This document shows positions 27,694-39,430 of a DNA stretch of 64,000 bases, piece after piece. The notes beneath the pieces are model-generated. The model saw nothing but the letters and a program-made list of their open reading frames with translations. It searched no databases and was not told where the DNA came from. The number at the start of each line of letters is the position of its first letter. The stretch's first letter is position 1. The stretch comes from Amycolatopsis sp. DSM 110486 (GTDB lineage: Bacteria > Actinomycetota > Actinomycetes > Mycobacteriales > Pseudonocardiaceae). Both the position numbers and the translations under genes were made by a program. Location: the NCBI RefSeq assembly GCF_019468465.1, contig NZ_CP080519.1, forward strand, positions 1 to 64,000. The letters run 5' to 3'.

Positions 27694-27714
27694 CTCGACC
27701 TCTCCGCCCTAAAC

Positions 27715-27759
27715 TGACAACTGTCCGCTTACGGCTCCCACCGTACCGGACACTTGTCC
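27715..27759. promoter_or_regulatory. Paired operators between SDR and TetR genes
   Basis: Two related partial palindromes, TGACAACTGTCC (27715-27726) and GGACACTTGTCC (27748-27759), share the form nGACA-n2-TGTCC and start 33 bp apart, about three helical turns. Their inner flanks also form an inverted repeat (ACAACTGTCCG against CGGACACTTGT). They sit in the divergent promoter and are the probable binding sites of the TetR protein. Confidence 0.65.
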
Positions 27760-27789
27760 ACTTAGTCGAACGGAAGCGAGGTGACGCCG

Positions 27790-28362
27790 ATGGCGAGCCG
27801 TGAGCTGCGGTCCGACGCGGTGGCCAACCGGGACCGCATCGTCGAGGCGGCGCGGGCCGAGCTGAGCAGGTCCAACGGAGCGATCGACGACCTCAAGCTC
27901 CACGGGGTCGCGAAGGCCGCGGGCGTGGGCCAGGGCACGCTCTACCGGCACTTCCCCACCCGCGAGCACCTGCTGGCGGAGGTGTACCGCCACGAGCTGA
28001 CCCAGCTCGTCGAGGCCGTGCCGCCGTTGCTGGCCGAGCACCCGCCGCTGATGGCCCTGACCCACTGGCTGCACCGGCTGGTCGAGTACGCGCGCGTCAA
28101 ACGCGGGGTCATGGCGGCGATCGAGGCCTCGGCGTGGCACGACCTGTACTCCGGCCAGCACCACCGGCTCGACGAAGCGCTCGGCACGCTGCTCGATCGC
28201 GGGAAAGCCGCTGGTCAGGTTCGTGGCGGGGTCGATGCCGCCGACGTCATCCTGCTCTTGGGCGCGTTGTCGCGGATCCCCGAGGCGGAGTGGGAGCCGC
28301 GGGCCGGCACCGTCGTCACGGTCATCGTCGACGGTCTCCGTCCGCCGAGAGACCCGGCCTAG
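27790..28362 (+). CDS. TetR-family repressor, divergent from an SDR gene
   Basis: This encodes 190 residues. The TetR helix-turn-helix lies at about 12-60 (IVEAARAELSRSNGAIDDLK, then GVGQGTLYRHFPTREHLLAE). The C-terminal ligand domain is mostly helical. The ATG at 27790 has GAGGTG 6 nt upstream; a GTG at 27781 lies within that RBS and is less likely. It probably controls itself and the divergent SDR gene through the two palindromes between them. The ligand is unknown but may be the SDR substrate. The stop overlaps the convergent VWA gene by 4 bp. Confidence 0.92.
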   Translation: MASRELRSDAVANRDRIVEAARAELSRSNGAIDDLKLHGVAKAAGVGQGTLYRHFPTREHLLAEVYRHELTQLVEAVPPLLAEHPPLMALTHWLHRLVEYARVKRGVMAAIEASAWHDLYSGQHHRLDEALGTLLDRGKAAGQVRGGVDAADVILLLGALSRIPEAEWEPRAGTVVTVIVDGLRPPRDPA

Positions 28363-29933
28363 CGCGCCACGAGCTGGGCCAGCGCCGCGTAGAACACCTC
28401 GCCGATCTTCGCCGGGTCGCGCGTCACGTACGCGCCGCCGCCGGTGATCGCGGTGATGGCGGACAGCTCGGTCCCGTCGGCGTCCTCGCCGATGCCGATC
28501 GCGATCACCGGCAGCGGGTGCGCCGGGTCGGCGAGGCGGGTGAGGCCGGCCAGGAACGCGTCGCGGGTGATGCCGGACGTGTCCTCGTTGCGGCCGTCGG
28601 TCATCACGATCACGACGTTGAGCACGCCGGGCTGCCAGTCACGGCGGGCGAGGGCGTAGACGTCGAGCACGGAGTCGTAGAGGCCGGTGCCCGCTTTCGG
28701 GATGGCGCGCACCGCGGTGAGCCGCGCGACGTCACCTGGCGTGAGGTGCTGCGCGACAGGCGCGAGGGGAAGCACCTCGCGGTAGTCCTTGGTCCCGTCG
28801 AGCCTCGTGGCGAACTCCCAGATCCGCACCTGCGTCGAGGGCCGGAACAGGTGCAGCGCCTGCTCGGCGGCGGCCACGGTCACCTGCATCCGGTTCAGGT
28901 TCGTGCCCCGCACACGTGCCTCCATCGAGCCCGAGACGTCCAGCAGCACCTCCGCGCGCGCGTCGAGGTTCACGCCCGCCCACTGGGTGAGCAGCACCTT
29001 GAGATCGGCGCCCGACGGCACGGGCGCGCTGCGCTGCGCGGCCGCCTGCACGTGCGGGTCGTCCTCGTGCCCGGCCAGGGCCTGCCCGGGCACGCGCAGG
29101 CCGGCCCGCCCGAGGGCCGCCGTTGCCGCGCCGCCCAGCATCGCCTGCTGCAACGCGTCGACGGCAGCGCTCTGCGCGCCACCGCCGCCGGTGCCGGTCA
29201 GCCGCGCGAACGGGTAGTCCAGCGCGGGCGCACCGGCCGAATACACCGCCACCAGCGGCGAAGCCCCGGAAGCAGCGTTGTGCTGCACCACGGAGCTCTC
29301 CGAAGCCGGATACGCCGTCGCTCCCCCGCCGTCGCCGACGGTGAACCGCCGCAGCACCGCCGCGAGGGCCCCCGCCGGGTCCGGTGCCGAGCCCACCTCG
29401 GCACGCAACCCGACCAGCGCCGAGGTGCCCACCGCGTCGCGAGCCGGGTCCGGGATGGTGAGCACGGCGTCCGGCGCGCCGACGACGTCGGTCCAGGTCA
29501 GCGTGCGCCCCGGCCAGCCGAGGCCGCGCGCGGCGCCTTCCGCCACGGCCAGCACCACCGGGGAGCTTGCGACCGACGGTCCCGACTCCGGCACGTCCGT
29601 CGCGCCGAGCTGCCGCGCCCGCTGCAACGCGATCGTCGAGTCCGGCACCCAGACCTGCGCCCGCTCCCCGCCGGGCGCAGAAAGCTCCGCCACGGCCTGC
29701 GCGGCATCGCGCGGACGGATCTCGTACGATTGGCACCTCGCTGAAAGTCCTTGCGCCACCTGGGAAAGCACCGGGGCGATGTCGGGCGAAGCCGACACCA
29801 GGACGTGCCCCCGCGCGCACCGGGTCTCCAGCGCGGCCGCGACCCACACCGCTCCGCCGAGCACGAGCAGCACGCAGACGGCCAGCGGCACCAGCAGCCG
29901 GCTTCGTCCCCGTACGCTCGAATGACGCCCCAT
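28359..29933 (-). CDS. Membrane-anchored protein: solute-binding-like domain plus VWA domain
   Basis: This encodes 524 residues. An N-terminal anchor (LLVPLAVCVLLVLGGAVWVA) precedes an extracellular solute-binding-protein-like domain (about 40-290, starting VLVSASPDIAPVLSQVAQ). A von Willebrand A domain follows (about 325-520) with the metal site DVSGSM at 332-337 and VIVMTDGRNED. The fusion suggests a surface-exposed binding or adhesion protein, known from other actinobacteria but without assigned function. The ATG at 29933 has GGAGGG upstream; an earlier TTG lies before the RBS and is not the start. The 3' end overlaps the TetR gene. Confidence 0.85.
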   Translation of the reverse strand: MGRHSSVRGRSRLLVPLAVCVLLVLGGAVWVAAALETRCARGHVLVSASPDIAPVLSQVAQGLSARCQSYEIRPRDAAQAVAELSAPGGERAQVWVPDSTIALQRARQLGATDVPESGPSVASSPVVLAVAEGAARGLGWPGRTLTWTDVVGAPDAVLTIPDPARDAVGTSALVGLRAEVGSAPDPAGALAAVLRRFTVGDGGGATAYPASESSVVQHNAASGASPLVAVYSAGAPALDYPFARLTGTGGGGAQSAAVDALQQAMLGGAATAALGRAGLRVPGQALAGHEDDPHVQAAAQRSAPVPSGADLKVLLTQWAGVNLDARAEVLLDVSGSMEARVRGTNLNRMQVTVAAAEQALHLFRPSTQVRIWEFATRLDGTKDYREVLPLAPVAQHLTPGDVARLTAVRAIPKAGTGLYDSVLDVYALARRDWQPGVLNVVIVMTDGRNEDTSGITRDAFLAGLTRLADPAHPLPVIAIGIGEDADGTELSAITAITGGGAYVTRDPAKIGEVFYAALAQLVAR

Positions 29934-30106
29934 CGGCGCAACCCTCCTGCTCAAAGCAGATTAACGCCGCCACGGCCCGAAGCTGTAGGACGAACGGTTC
30001 AAAGCCGGACTCGTACCTGAGGGGGAGCCAGGACCCGCCTCACGCGGGATGTGCCGGGCCGCCGCACGAGCGACCATGGGACCGACCACGAGAAACGGGG
30101 GCAGCC

Positions 30107-30211
30107 GTGACCACACCGAACAAGTCCGAGCAGCGCCGGGCCCGCAACGCACTCGCCCGCCAGGGCGCCGTCGTCGCCTTCGCACTGCTGATCGCCGCCA
30201 TCACCCGCTGA
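30107..30211 (+). CDS. 34-residue single-span membrane protein
   Basis: The GTG at 30107 has ACGGGGGCAG upstream. The product has a basic N-terminus (NKSEQRRARNALARQG) and a hydrophobic C-terminal helix of about 15 residues (AVVAFALLIAAITR), the topology of a small regulatory membrane peptide. The stop is followed by AAAAA and a convergent hairpin at 30242-30277. It is too short for similarity to be decisive and no family is recognised. It could be a real small protein or a chance frame; the RBS and the hydrophobic helix favour a gene. Confidence 0.5.
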   Translation: MTTPNKSEQRRARNALARQGAVVAFALLIAAITR

Positions 30212-30241
30212 AAAACCCGGCCGGCAGCGCTGACAAAACAA

Positions 30242-30277
30242 CCGCCGCCGCTCCCCTGACGAGGAGAGCGGCGGCGG
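30242..30277. terminator. Convergent hairpin between the small protein and rnj
   Basis: The arms CCGCCGCCGCTC (30242-30253) and GAGCGGCGGCGG (30266-30277) are perfectly complementary with a 12-nt loop. It lies between two convergent genes and can serve both. ACAAAACAA precedes it, giving a U-rich stretch for leftward transcripts from rnj. Confidence 0.75.
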
Positions 30278-30293
30278 CCGTTGACGCGAGAAC

Positions 30294-34592
<4,299 letters not shown>

Positions 34593-34679
34593 GGGGCCGG
34601 GCTCCTCGTTCGGGGTCGCGCAGATGCTAGTCGGACCGCGCGAGGCCCAAGCCGGTTCCTTCGGGTTTCAGCCCCGGTT

Positions 34680-35921
34680 TCAGCCCGCGACGGTGAGGTA
34701 GATGAGCGCGATGTTGAGCGTGATGATCACGGCCGCGACGCACCACGCCAGCACGGTGGTGATCCGGCGGTTCACGTCGGTGCCCATGAGCTGCGCGTCC
34801 GACGTGAGACGGATCAGCGGCACGAGCGCGAACGGGATGCCGAACGACAGCACCACCTGCGACACCACCAGCGCCGCACTCGGGTCGGCGCCCAGCGCGA
34901 GCACCAGGATCGCCGGCGTGAGCGTGACGAGCCGGCGCACGAGGATCGGGAACTTCTTGCGCAGCAAGCCTTGCATGATCATCGCGCCCGCGTAGGCGCC
35001 GACCGACGTGGACGCGAGGCCCGAGGCCAGCAACCCGATCGCGAACAGCAGCGCCACCGTCGGGCCGAGCGCTGTGGCGACGGCTCCGTGCGCGCCCTCG
35101 ATCGAGTCGACGCCGGGCAGGCCTTGCAGGTTCGTGGCGGCGAGCAGCAGCATGCCGAGGTTGACCGCGCCGGCGAGGAGCATCGCGAGGCCGACGTCGT
35201 AGCGGGTCGCACGAAGCAGGCGTCGCCGCTTCTCGGGCGCAGGCGTGCCGTGGCGGTCGCGGACGAGCCCGGAGTGCAGGTAGACCGCGTGCGGCATCAC
35301 GGTGGCGCCGAGCATCGCGGCGGCGATCAGCACGCTGTCGGCGCCATCGAAGCGCGGCACGAGCCCGCTCGCGATCCCCGACGCCGAGGGCGGCTCCACG
35401 AACAGGCTCGCCAGGAAGCCTATGGCGATCACGGCGAGCAGACCCGTCACGACACGTTCGAACGGGCGCTGGCCGCCGCGGTCCTGCACCGCGAGCAACG
35501 TCAGCGACACGAAGCCGGTGATCAGGCCGCCGACCACGAGCGGCAGGTCGAACAGCAGGTTCAGCGCGATGGCGCCCCCGACGACCTCGGCCAGGTCCGT
35601 CGCCACGGCGACCACCTCGGCCTGCGCCCAGTACGCCAGCCGCGCCGAGCGCGGCAGCCGCTCGCGCAGCGCCTCGGGCAGCGAACGGCCCGTGACCAGG
35701 CCGAGCTTCGCCGACAGGTACTGCACCAGCACGGCCATCAGGTTCGCCGCGACGATCACCCACACCAGCAGGTACCCGAACCGCGCGCCCGCGCTGATGT
35801 TGGACGCGACGTTGCCCGGATCCACGTACGCCACGGCGGCGACGAACGCCGGACCGAGCAGAGCCGAGCCCGCACGCAGGCGGGCGAGCCGCCTGGGTCG
35901 GACCGCTTCCGCCACTGCCAT
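34680..35921 (-). CDS. mntH: NRAMP-family Mn2+/Fe2+ transporter
   Basis: This encodes a proton-coupled divalent-metal importer with about eleven membrane segments. The metal-site motifs are AYVDPGNVASN (DPGN, TM1) and MLGATVMPHAVYLHS (MPH, TM6). I start at the ATG at 35921 because GGAGGG lies 7 nt before it; an ATG at 35936 precedes that RBS. A DtxR/MntR-like box at 35961-35975 suggests metal repression. The 413-residue length is normal. The gene stands between the kinase gene and the ACT gene's terminator. Confidence 0.94.
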   Translation of the reverse strand: MAVAEAVRPRRLARLRAGSALLGPAFVAAVAYVDPGNVASNISAGARFGYLLVWVIVAANLMAVLVQYLSAKLGLVTGRSLPEALRERLPRSARLAYWAQAEVVAVATDLAEVVGGAIALNLLFDLPLVVGGLITGFVSLTLLAVQDRGGQRPFERVVTGLLAVIAIGFLASLFVEPPSASGIASGLVPRFDGADSVLIAAAMLGATVMPHAVYLHSGLVRDRHGTPAPEKRRRLLRATRYDVGLAMLLAGAVNLGMLLLAATNLQGLPGVDSIEGAHGAVATALGPTVALLFAIGLLASGLASTSVGAYAGAMIMQGLLRKKFPILVRRLVTLTPAILVLALGADPSAALVVSQVVLSFGIPFALVPLIRLTSDAQLMGTDVNRRITTVLAWCVAAVIITLNIALIYLTVAG

Positions 35922-35960
35922 CTCGTCGCCCTCCATCTATCGGGTGTCCCAACTCGAAGT

Positions 35961-35975
35961 TTAGGCACGCCGAAC
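35961..35975 (-). promoter_or_regulatory. DtxR/MntR-like operator upstream of mntH
   Basis: The sequence TTAGGCACGCCGAAC matches 11 of 15 positions of the DtxR-type consensus TTAGGTTAGCCTAAC and has symmetric TTAGGC/GCCGAA halves. It lies 25-54 bp upstream of the possible mntH starts. Metal-dependent repression by a DtxR/MntR protein is inferred. Confidence 0.5.
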
Positions 35976-36026
35976 TTTCCAGGGCAAGGGTGTGCTCGGC
36001 CACCAGCCGGTTGGCCGTATCGGACA

Positions 36027-36063
36027 ACGACGGCCCTCCGCCTTGCGGGCGGAGGGCCGTCGT
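36027..36063 (-). terminator. Strong hairpin after the thyX-ACT operon
   Basis: The arms ACGACGGCCCTCCGCC (36027-36042) and GGCGGAGGGCCGTCGT (36048-36063) form a perfect 16-bp stem with a 5-nt loop. It lies 12 bp after the ACT gene stop and upstream of mntH. No long U-run follows. Confidence 0.85.
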
Positions 36064-36074
36064 CGTGAGTCTGC

Positions 36075-36473
36075 TCAGGCGGGCAGGCCGACCTCGTGGC
36101 CGGCGTCGCGGAACGCCTTCACCGCGCGGTCGAGCTCCGCGGCGCGCACGAGGATGTGGTCGGTGTCGAAAGTGGACAGTGAGAACAGCGCGACGCCGGC
36201 GGCAGCAAGTTCCGAGGCCAGCGCCGAGATCACGCCGGTGAGCGTGAACTCCAGCGGGCCGCGCACGCTCATCAGGCGCCAGCCGTGCTCGACGACGCCA
36301 CCCGAGGGCTCGCGGCCCGTCGGGCAGATCACCGAAAGCTCCTCCGGCGTGCGGGTGACGGACACGAGCGCGGGCTCGGCGGGGTCGAGCAGGTCTGCGG
36401 GCACCGGTGCGTCGGCGGGCAGGCGCACCACCGAGTAATCGCCCGGGCGGACGTCGATCGCGAGTCGTTTCAT
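36075..36473 (-). CDS. ACT-domain protein coupled to thyX
   Basis: This encodes 132 residues. The fold looks like two ACT-type repeats: the first about 15-60 (YSVVRLPADAPVPADLLD), the second about 65-130 (SVRGPLEFTLTGVISALASE, then GVALFSLSTFDTDHILVRAA). Such tandem ACT proteins bind amino acids, but here the ligand is unknown. The ATG overlaps the thyX stop (TGATG), so it is coupled to thymidylate synthase. A link to thymidylate or amino-acid sensing is possible but speculative. Confidence 0.82.
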   Translation of the reverse strand: MKRLAIDVRPGDYSVVRLPADAPVPADLLDPAEPALVSVTRTPEELSVICPTGREPSGGVVEHGWRLMSVRGPLEFTLTGVISALASELAAAGVALFSLSTFDTDHILVRAAELDRAVKAFRDAGHEVGLPA

Positions 36474-37225
36474 CAGCCTTCGAGCACCTTCGGGCTCGAG
36501 GCGACCTCGGTGCCGTCGGGCAGGGTGGAGATGGTGAAGTCGGCGAACACGTTGCCCGCGGCCTTCTGCAGCTCCCGCAGGCACTCGATGGCCAGCGCGC
36601 GGATCTCGACGTCGGCGTGCTCGGTGGCGCGCATGGCCACGAAGTGGCGCCAGGCGCGGTAGTTGCCGGTGACGACGATGCGCGTCTCGGTGGCGTTCGG
36701 GAGCACGGAGCGAGCGGCCTGGCGAGCCTGCTTGCGGCGCAGCGTGGCGCTCGGCGCGTCGGCGAACTTCTCCTCGAGCCCGGCGAGCAGCTCGGTGTAG
36801 GCGTCGGCGCTCGCCTGCGCGGCCTTGAGGAACTTCTCGTGCAGTTCGGGGTCGTTCGCGATCACGTCGGGCTCGACGAAGGCCGCGTCACGCTCGGGAA
36901 CGTAGCGCTGTGAGAGCTGCGAGTAGGAGAAGTGGCGGTGGCGGATGAGCTCGTGGGTGAGCGAGCGCGAGATGCCGGTGATGTAGAAGCTCACGGATCC
37001 GTGCTCCAGCACGGAAAGGTGGCCGACCTCGATGATGTGGTCGATGTACCCGGCGTTGGTGGCCGTCTTCGGATTCGGCTTCTTCCACGACTGGTAGCAG
37101 GCGCGCCCGGCGAACTCGGCCAGGGCCTGTCCCCCGTCGGCGTCCGTCGTCCACGGCACGTCCTCCGGCGGGAAGAACTCCGTTTTCGCGACCAGTTGCA
37201 CTCTGGGCGACACGGTCTCGACCAC
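36473..37225 (-). CDS. thyX: Flavin-dependent thymidylate synthase
   Basis: This FAD enzyme makes dTMP from dUMP with methylene-tetrahydrofolate and NADPH, independently of ThyA. The ThyX signature [13 protein letters not shown] is complete near residues 95-107, and [23 protein letters not shown] and WRHFVAMR follow. The GTG at 37225 gives 250 residues, exactly the size of the Mycobacterium enzyme (Rv2754c), and GGAGAGGGAG lies upstream. The ACT-domain gene follows with overlap. Confidence 0.96.
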   Translation of the reverse strand: MVETVSPRVQLVAKTEFFPPEDVPWTTDADGGQALAEFAGRACYQSWKKPNPKTATNAGYIDHIIEVGHLSVLEHGSVSFYITGISRSLTHELIRHRHFSYSQLSQRYVPERDAAFVEPDVIANDPELHEKFLKAAQASADAYTELLAGLEEKFADAPSATLRRKQARQAARSVLPNATETRIVVTGNYRAWRHFVAMRATEHADVEIRALAIECLRELQKAAGNVFADFTISTLPDGTEVASSPKVLEG

Positions 37226-37293
37226 GTCAGCACTCCCTCTCCGGCTTGCGGCTCCCGGCCCGCACTCTAACCGCTTGTGTGTTCGACACCGGC

Positions 37294-37357
37294 GTGACAC
37301 CACTTGATGTCACGACGTCCTTGACTGACGTCACATGTGACGTCATAGTGGTGTCAT
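37294..37357 (+). promoter_or_regulatory. Palindrome-filled promoter of the RHH/DUF4097 operon
   Basis: A -35 TTGACT (37321-37326) and a -10 CATAGT (37344-37349) lie 17 bp apart, and the ATG follows the -10 by 6 nt, so transcripts are probably leaderless. A perfect 20-bp palindrome (37326-37345; half-site TGACGTCACA) fills the spacer. A longer pair, GTGACACCACT (37294-37304) and AGTGGTGTCAT (37347-37357), encloses it. Also GTGACA/TGTCAC at 37294-37313. This is a tight operator array, probably for autorepression. Confidence 0.75.
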
Positions 37358-37862
37358 GGACCTGACGCCGTACATCGCGAACCTTCGCGAAGACCTCGCG
37401 AACACGGCCTCCGCCGGGGACGAGCAGACCCGGCGCACGGCCGCTCTCCTTTCGTCCGCACTCGAACCCTCGGCCCGGCTCACGTTGATGAACGCGCTGG
37501 CCGACCTCGCCGCCGAGGTGACCGCCGCCCTGCCGGGCCAGGTCGTGGACGTCCGGCTCGACGGCCGCGACGTGCGCGTGGTCGTGACCGGCGCACCCGA
37601 GCCCGGCGAACCGGCCCGGACGGACCAGGCGCGCACGCCGCCCCCGCCCATCGACGGCGGAGACATCTCGCGCATCACGCTGCGGCTCGTGGAACAGATC
37701 AAGAGCCAGGCCGAGCAGGCGGCGGCCGCGCAGGGGGTCTCGCTCAACACGTTCGTCGCCCAGGCCGTGCAGGGGGCGCTCGGCCAGGCGCAGCACCACC
37801 AGCAGCGGCACCACCAGGGCGGCCGCTCGGAGACCAAGCTGCACGGCTGGGTCCAGAGCTAG
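37356..37862 (+). CDS. Ribbon-helix-helix type DNA-binding protein (probable autoregulator)
   Basis: This encodes 168 residues. The N-terminal half is Ala/Leu-rich helix; a Pro-rich linker (about 90-100) leads to a C-terminal ribbon-helix-helix-like segment (about 106-145: ISRITLRLVEQIKSQAEQAA, then AQGVSLNTFVAQAVQGAL) as in Arc/HicB-type regulators. The tail is rich in His and Gln (AQHHQQRHHQGG). RHH proteins bind short palindromes, and a 20-bp palindrome lies in its promoter. It precedes the DUF4097 gene by 15 bp, so they form one operon. The Pro-linker and N-terminal domain are not recognised. Confidence 0.8.
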   Translation: MDLTPYIANLREDLANTASAGDEQTRRTAALLSSALEPSARLTLMNALADLAAEVTAALPGQVVDVRLDGRDVRVVVTGAPEPGEPARTDQARTPPPPIDGGDISRITLRLVEQIKSQAEQAAAAQGVSLNTFVAQAVQGALGQAQHHQQRHHQGGRSETKLHGWVQS

Positions 37863-37877
37863 AAGGCGGAAGCGACG

Positions 37878-38867
37878 ATGAGTGAAGAAAATTCCAATCG
37901 GGACGAAGCCGCCGAGGAAGCCGTCGCTGGTGCGGCGGAGGAGGCTGTCGCCGCGGCTGACTTTGGTTCGTCCACTTCGGACGATCCGCTGGCGCGTTCA
38001 CAGGAGTTCGAGGCCGACGGCCCGCTGGAGCTCGACGTCGGCGTGACGATCGGCCGCGTGGAGCTGGTGCTGGACCGCGAGTCCGGCGCGCGGGTCGACC
38101 TGCGGCACGACGTCGGCGAGCAGCCACCGTGGGTCAGTGGTGTGAACAACCTGCTGTCGTGGGTCGGCGAGCGCTTCGGCGACCAGCTGGGCGTGACCGC
38201 GGACGCCTCGCCGGCCGACGCGGTGCGCCAGGCGCGCATCGAGAAGACCGGCAACCGGCTCATGGTGCGGGCGGCGAAGGAGTGGCAGCTGCGGAACGTG
38301 CCGGTGGCCGTCACCGTGCACGCGCCGAAGGGCTCCCACGTGGAGGTCCGCGCCGGCGCCGCCGACGTCACGGTCACCGGCACCGCCGGGCGCGCCGACA
38401 TCCTCACCGGCTCCGGCGAGGTCACCCTGGAACAGGCCGACGGCGCCGCCACCGTGCGCACCGGCACGGGCCGCGTGAAGCTCGGCCCGACGCCCGCCGG
38501 CCTCCAGCTGCGCACCGGCAGCGGCTCGGTGGAGGCGGCGTCCGTCTCGGGCTCCGCGACTCTCGCCACGGGCACCGGCAACGTCTGGCTCGGCTCCGTC
38601 GCGGGCGAAGTCATGGCCCGCACCGGCAGCGGCGACCTCTCCGTCGCCGAAGCGGCCTCCGGCTCGGTCGATCTGATCACCGGCTCCGGCGAAGTCCGCG
38701 TGGGCATCCGCCGCGGCGTCGCGGCCGAAGTCGAGCTCGCCTCGTCCGCGGGCCGCGTCCACAGCGAGCTGGACGTGTCCGACGTGCCGCCCGAAGCGGG
38801 CACCACCCTGCGCGTCCGCGCCCGCACCGGCACCGGCAACGCGGTGGTGACCCGCGCGGCCGGCTAA
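37878..38867 (+). CDS. DUF4097-family beta-helix-like protein
   Basis: This encodes 329 residues. An acidic N-terminal tail (about 1-50) is followed by regular beta-repeats of about 20 residues with GTGRV, TGSGSVE, TGTGNV and GSGDLS turns (about 140-300), the repeated beta-helix pattern of DUF4097/adhesin-like proteins. No signal peptide is visible, so it is probably cytosolic. GGAAGCGACG precedes the ATG. It is coexpressed with the ribbon-helix-helix regulator and ends in a strong hairpin (38875-38913). Function is unknown. Confidence 0.87.
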   Translation: MSEENSNRDEAAEEAVAGAAEEAVAAADFGSSTSDDPLARSQEFEADGPLELDVGVTIGRVELVLDRESGARVDLRHDVGEQPPWVSGVNNLLSWVGERFGDQLGVTADASPADAVRQARIEKTGNRLMVRAAKEWQLRNVPVAVTVHAPKGSHVEVRAGAADVTVTGTAGRADILTGSGEVTLEQADGAATVRTGTGRVKLGPTPAGLQLRTGSGSVEAASVSGSATLATGTGNVWLGSVAGEVMARTGSGDLSVAEAASGSVDLITGSGEVRVGIRRGVAAEVELASSAGRVHSELDVSDVPPEAGTTLRVRARTGTGNAVVTRAAG

Positions 38868-38874
38868 GGGGGAG

Positions 38875-38913
38875 GCGGCGGGCCGGACCGAGGCATCCGG
38901 TCCGGCCCGCCGC
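38875..38913 (+). terminator. Strong hairpin after the DUF4097 gene
   Basis: The arms GCGGCGGGCCGGACC (38875-38889) and GGTCCGGCCCGCCGC (38899-38913) are perfectly complementary with a 9-nt loop. It begins 8 bp after the stop codon and ends the RHH/DUF4097 operon. Confidence 0.87.
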
Positions 38914-38937
38914 TTCGTATCCACAGCCTGTCCGGCA

Positions 38938-39425
38938 CGAAACCCTTGTGCAGCAAGGAATTCTGGCTCGGTGAACGCGCTTTCGGCACACCAGGCACTC
39001 CGCCGCCGAACATCGACTTTCCCGCCAGGTGCCCAGCTCCCCTGCGGCAGGAATCCGCTCCGGCCCGCCACATCTCGCCGGACGGCAACTCCCGCGCGAG
39101 ACCCTTGCCCGGCAACGCATTCAGGCCAGCTCGGCGCACCACCCGCGCCAAGAGCACCGCCATGCCCATGAAACCGGCTCTTCCGCCAGGGTGCACACCC
39201 GTGGTCAGGCGTGAGGCTTCGTGCGACACGCAGGCTCCGCCGCGCGAAGCACCCGCCCGGCAAGGCGTTCGAGTCTGACCCCCCGCAATACGCGTGACAA
39301 CCGCACCACCAGGTCGCCAGGTCGCCGGAACCGGCCGTGCCGCCCGGTGAGCAGCGTCCGGCCCACCGCTTCTCGTCCGCCCACCTGTTCCGGCGCGAAC
39401 TCCCTGCGCCGCAACGCGTTCAAGC
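38938..39425. repeat. Four diverged repeats, period about 150 bp, in a gene-free block
   Basis: A roughly 30-bp motif recurs four times, with starts about 160, 147 and 150 bp apart: 38938-38967, 39098-39127, 39245-39275 and 39394-39425. All share a C-rich stretch, then GCAAGGAATTC, GCAACGCATTC, GCAAGGCGTTC or GCAACGCGTTC. The interval 38914-39430 holds no supported gene; the leftward frames are not RBS-led. It looks like old, decayed tandem duplication. Confidence 0.5.
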
Positions 39426-39430
39426 GTCGC

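Noticed and set aside
37226..37355. A riboswitch between thyX and the RHH gene
   Set aside because: The symmetry is at DNA level (promoter palindromes) and the rightward transcript appears leaderless, so there is no room for an RNA switch.
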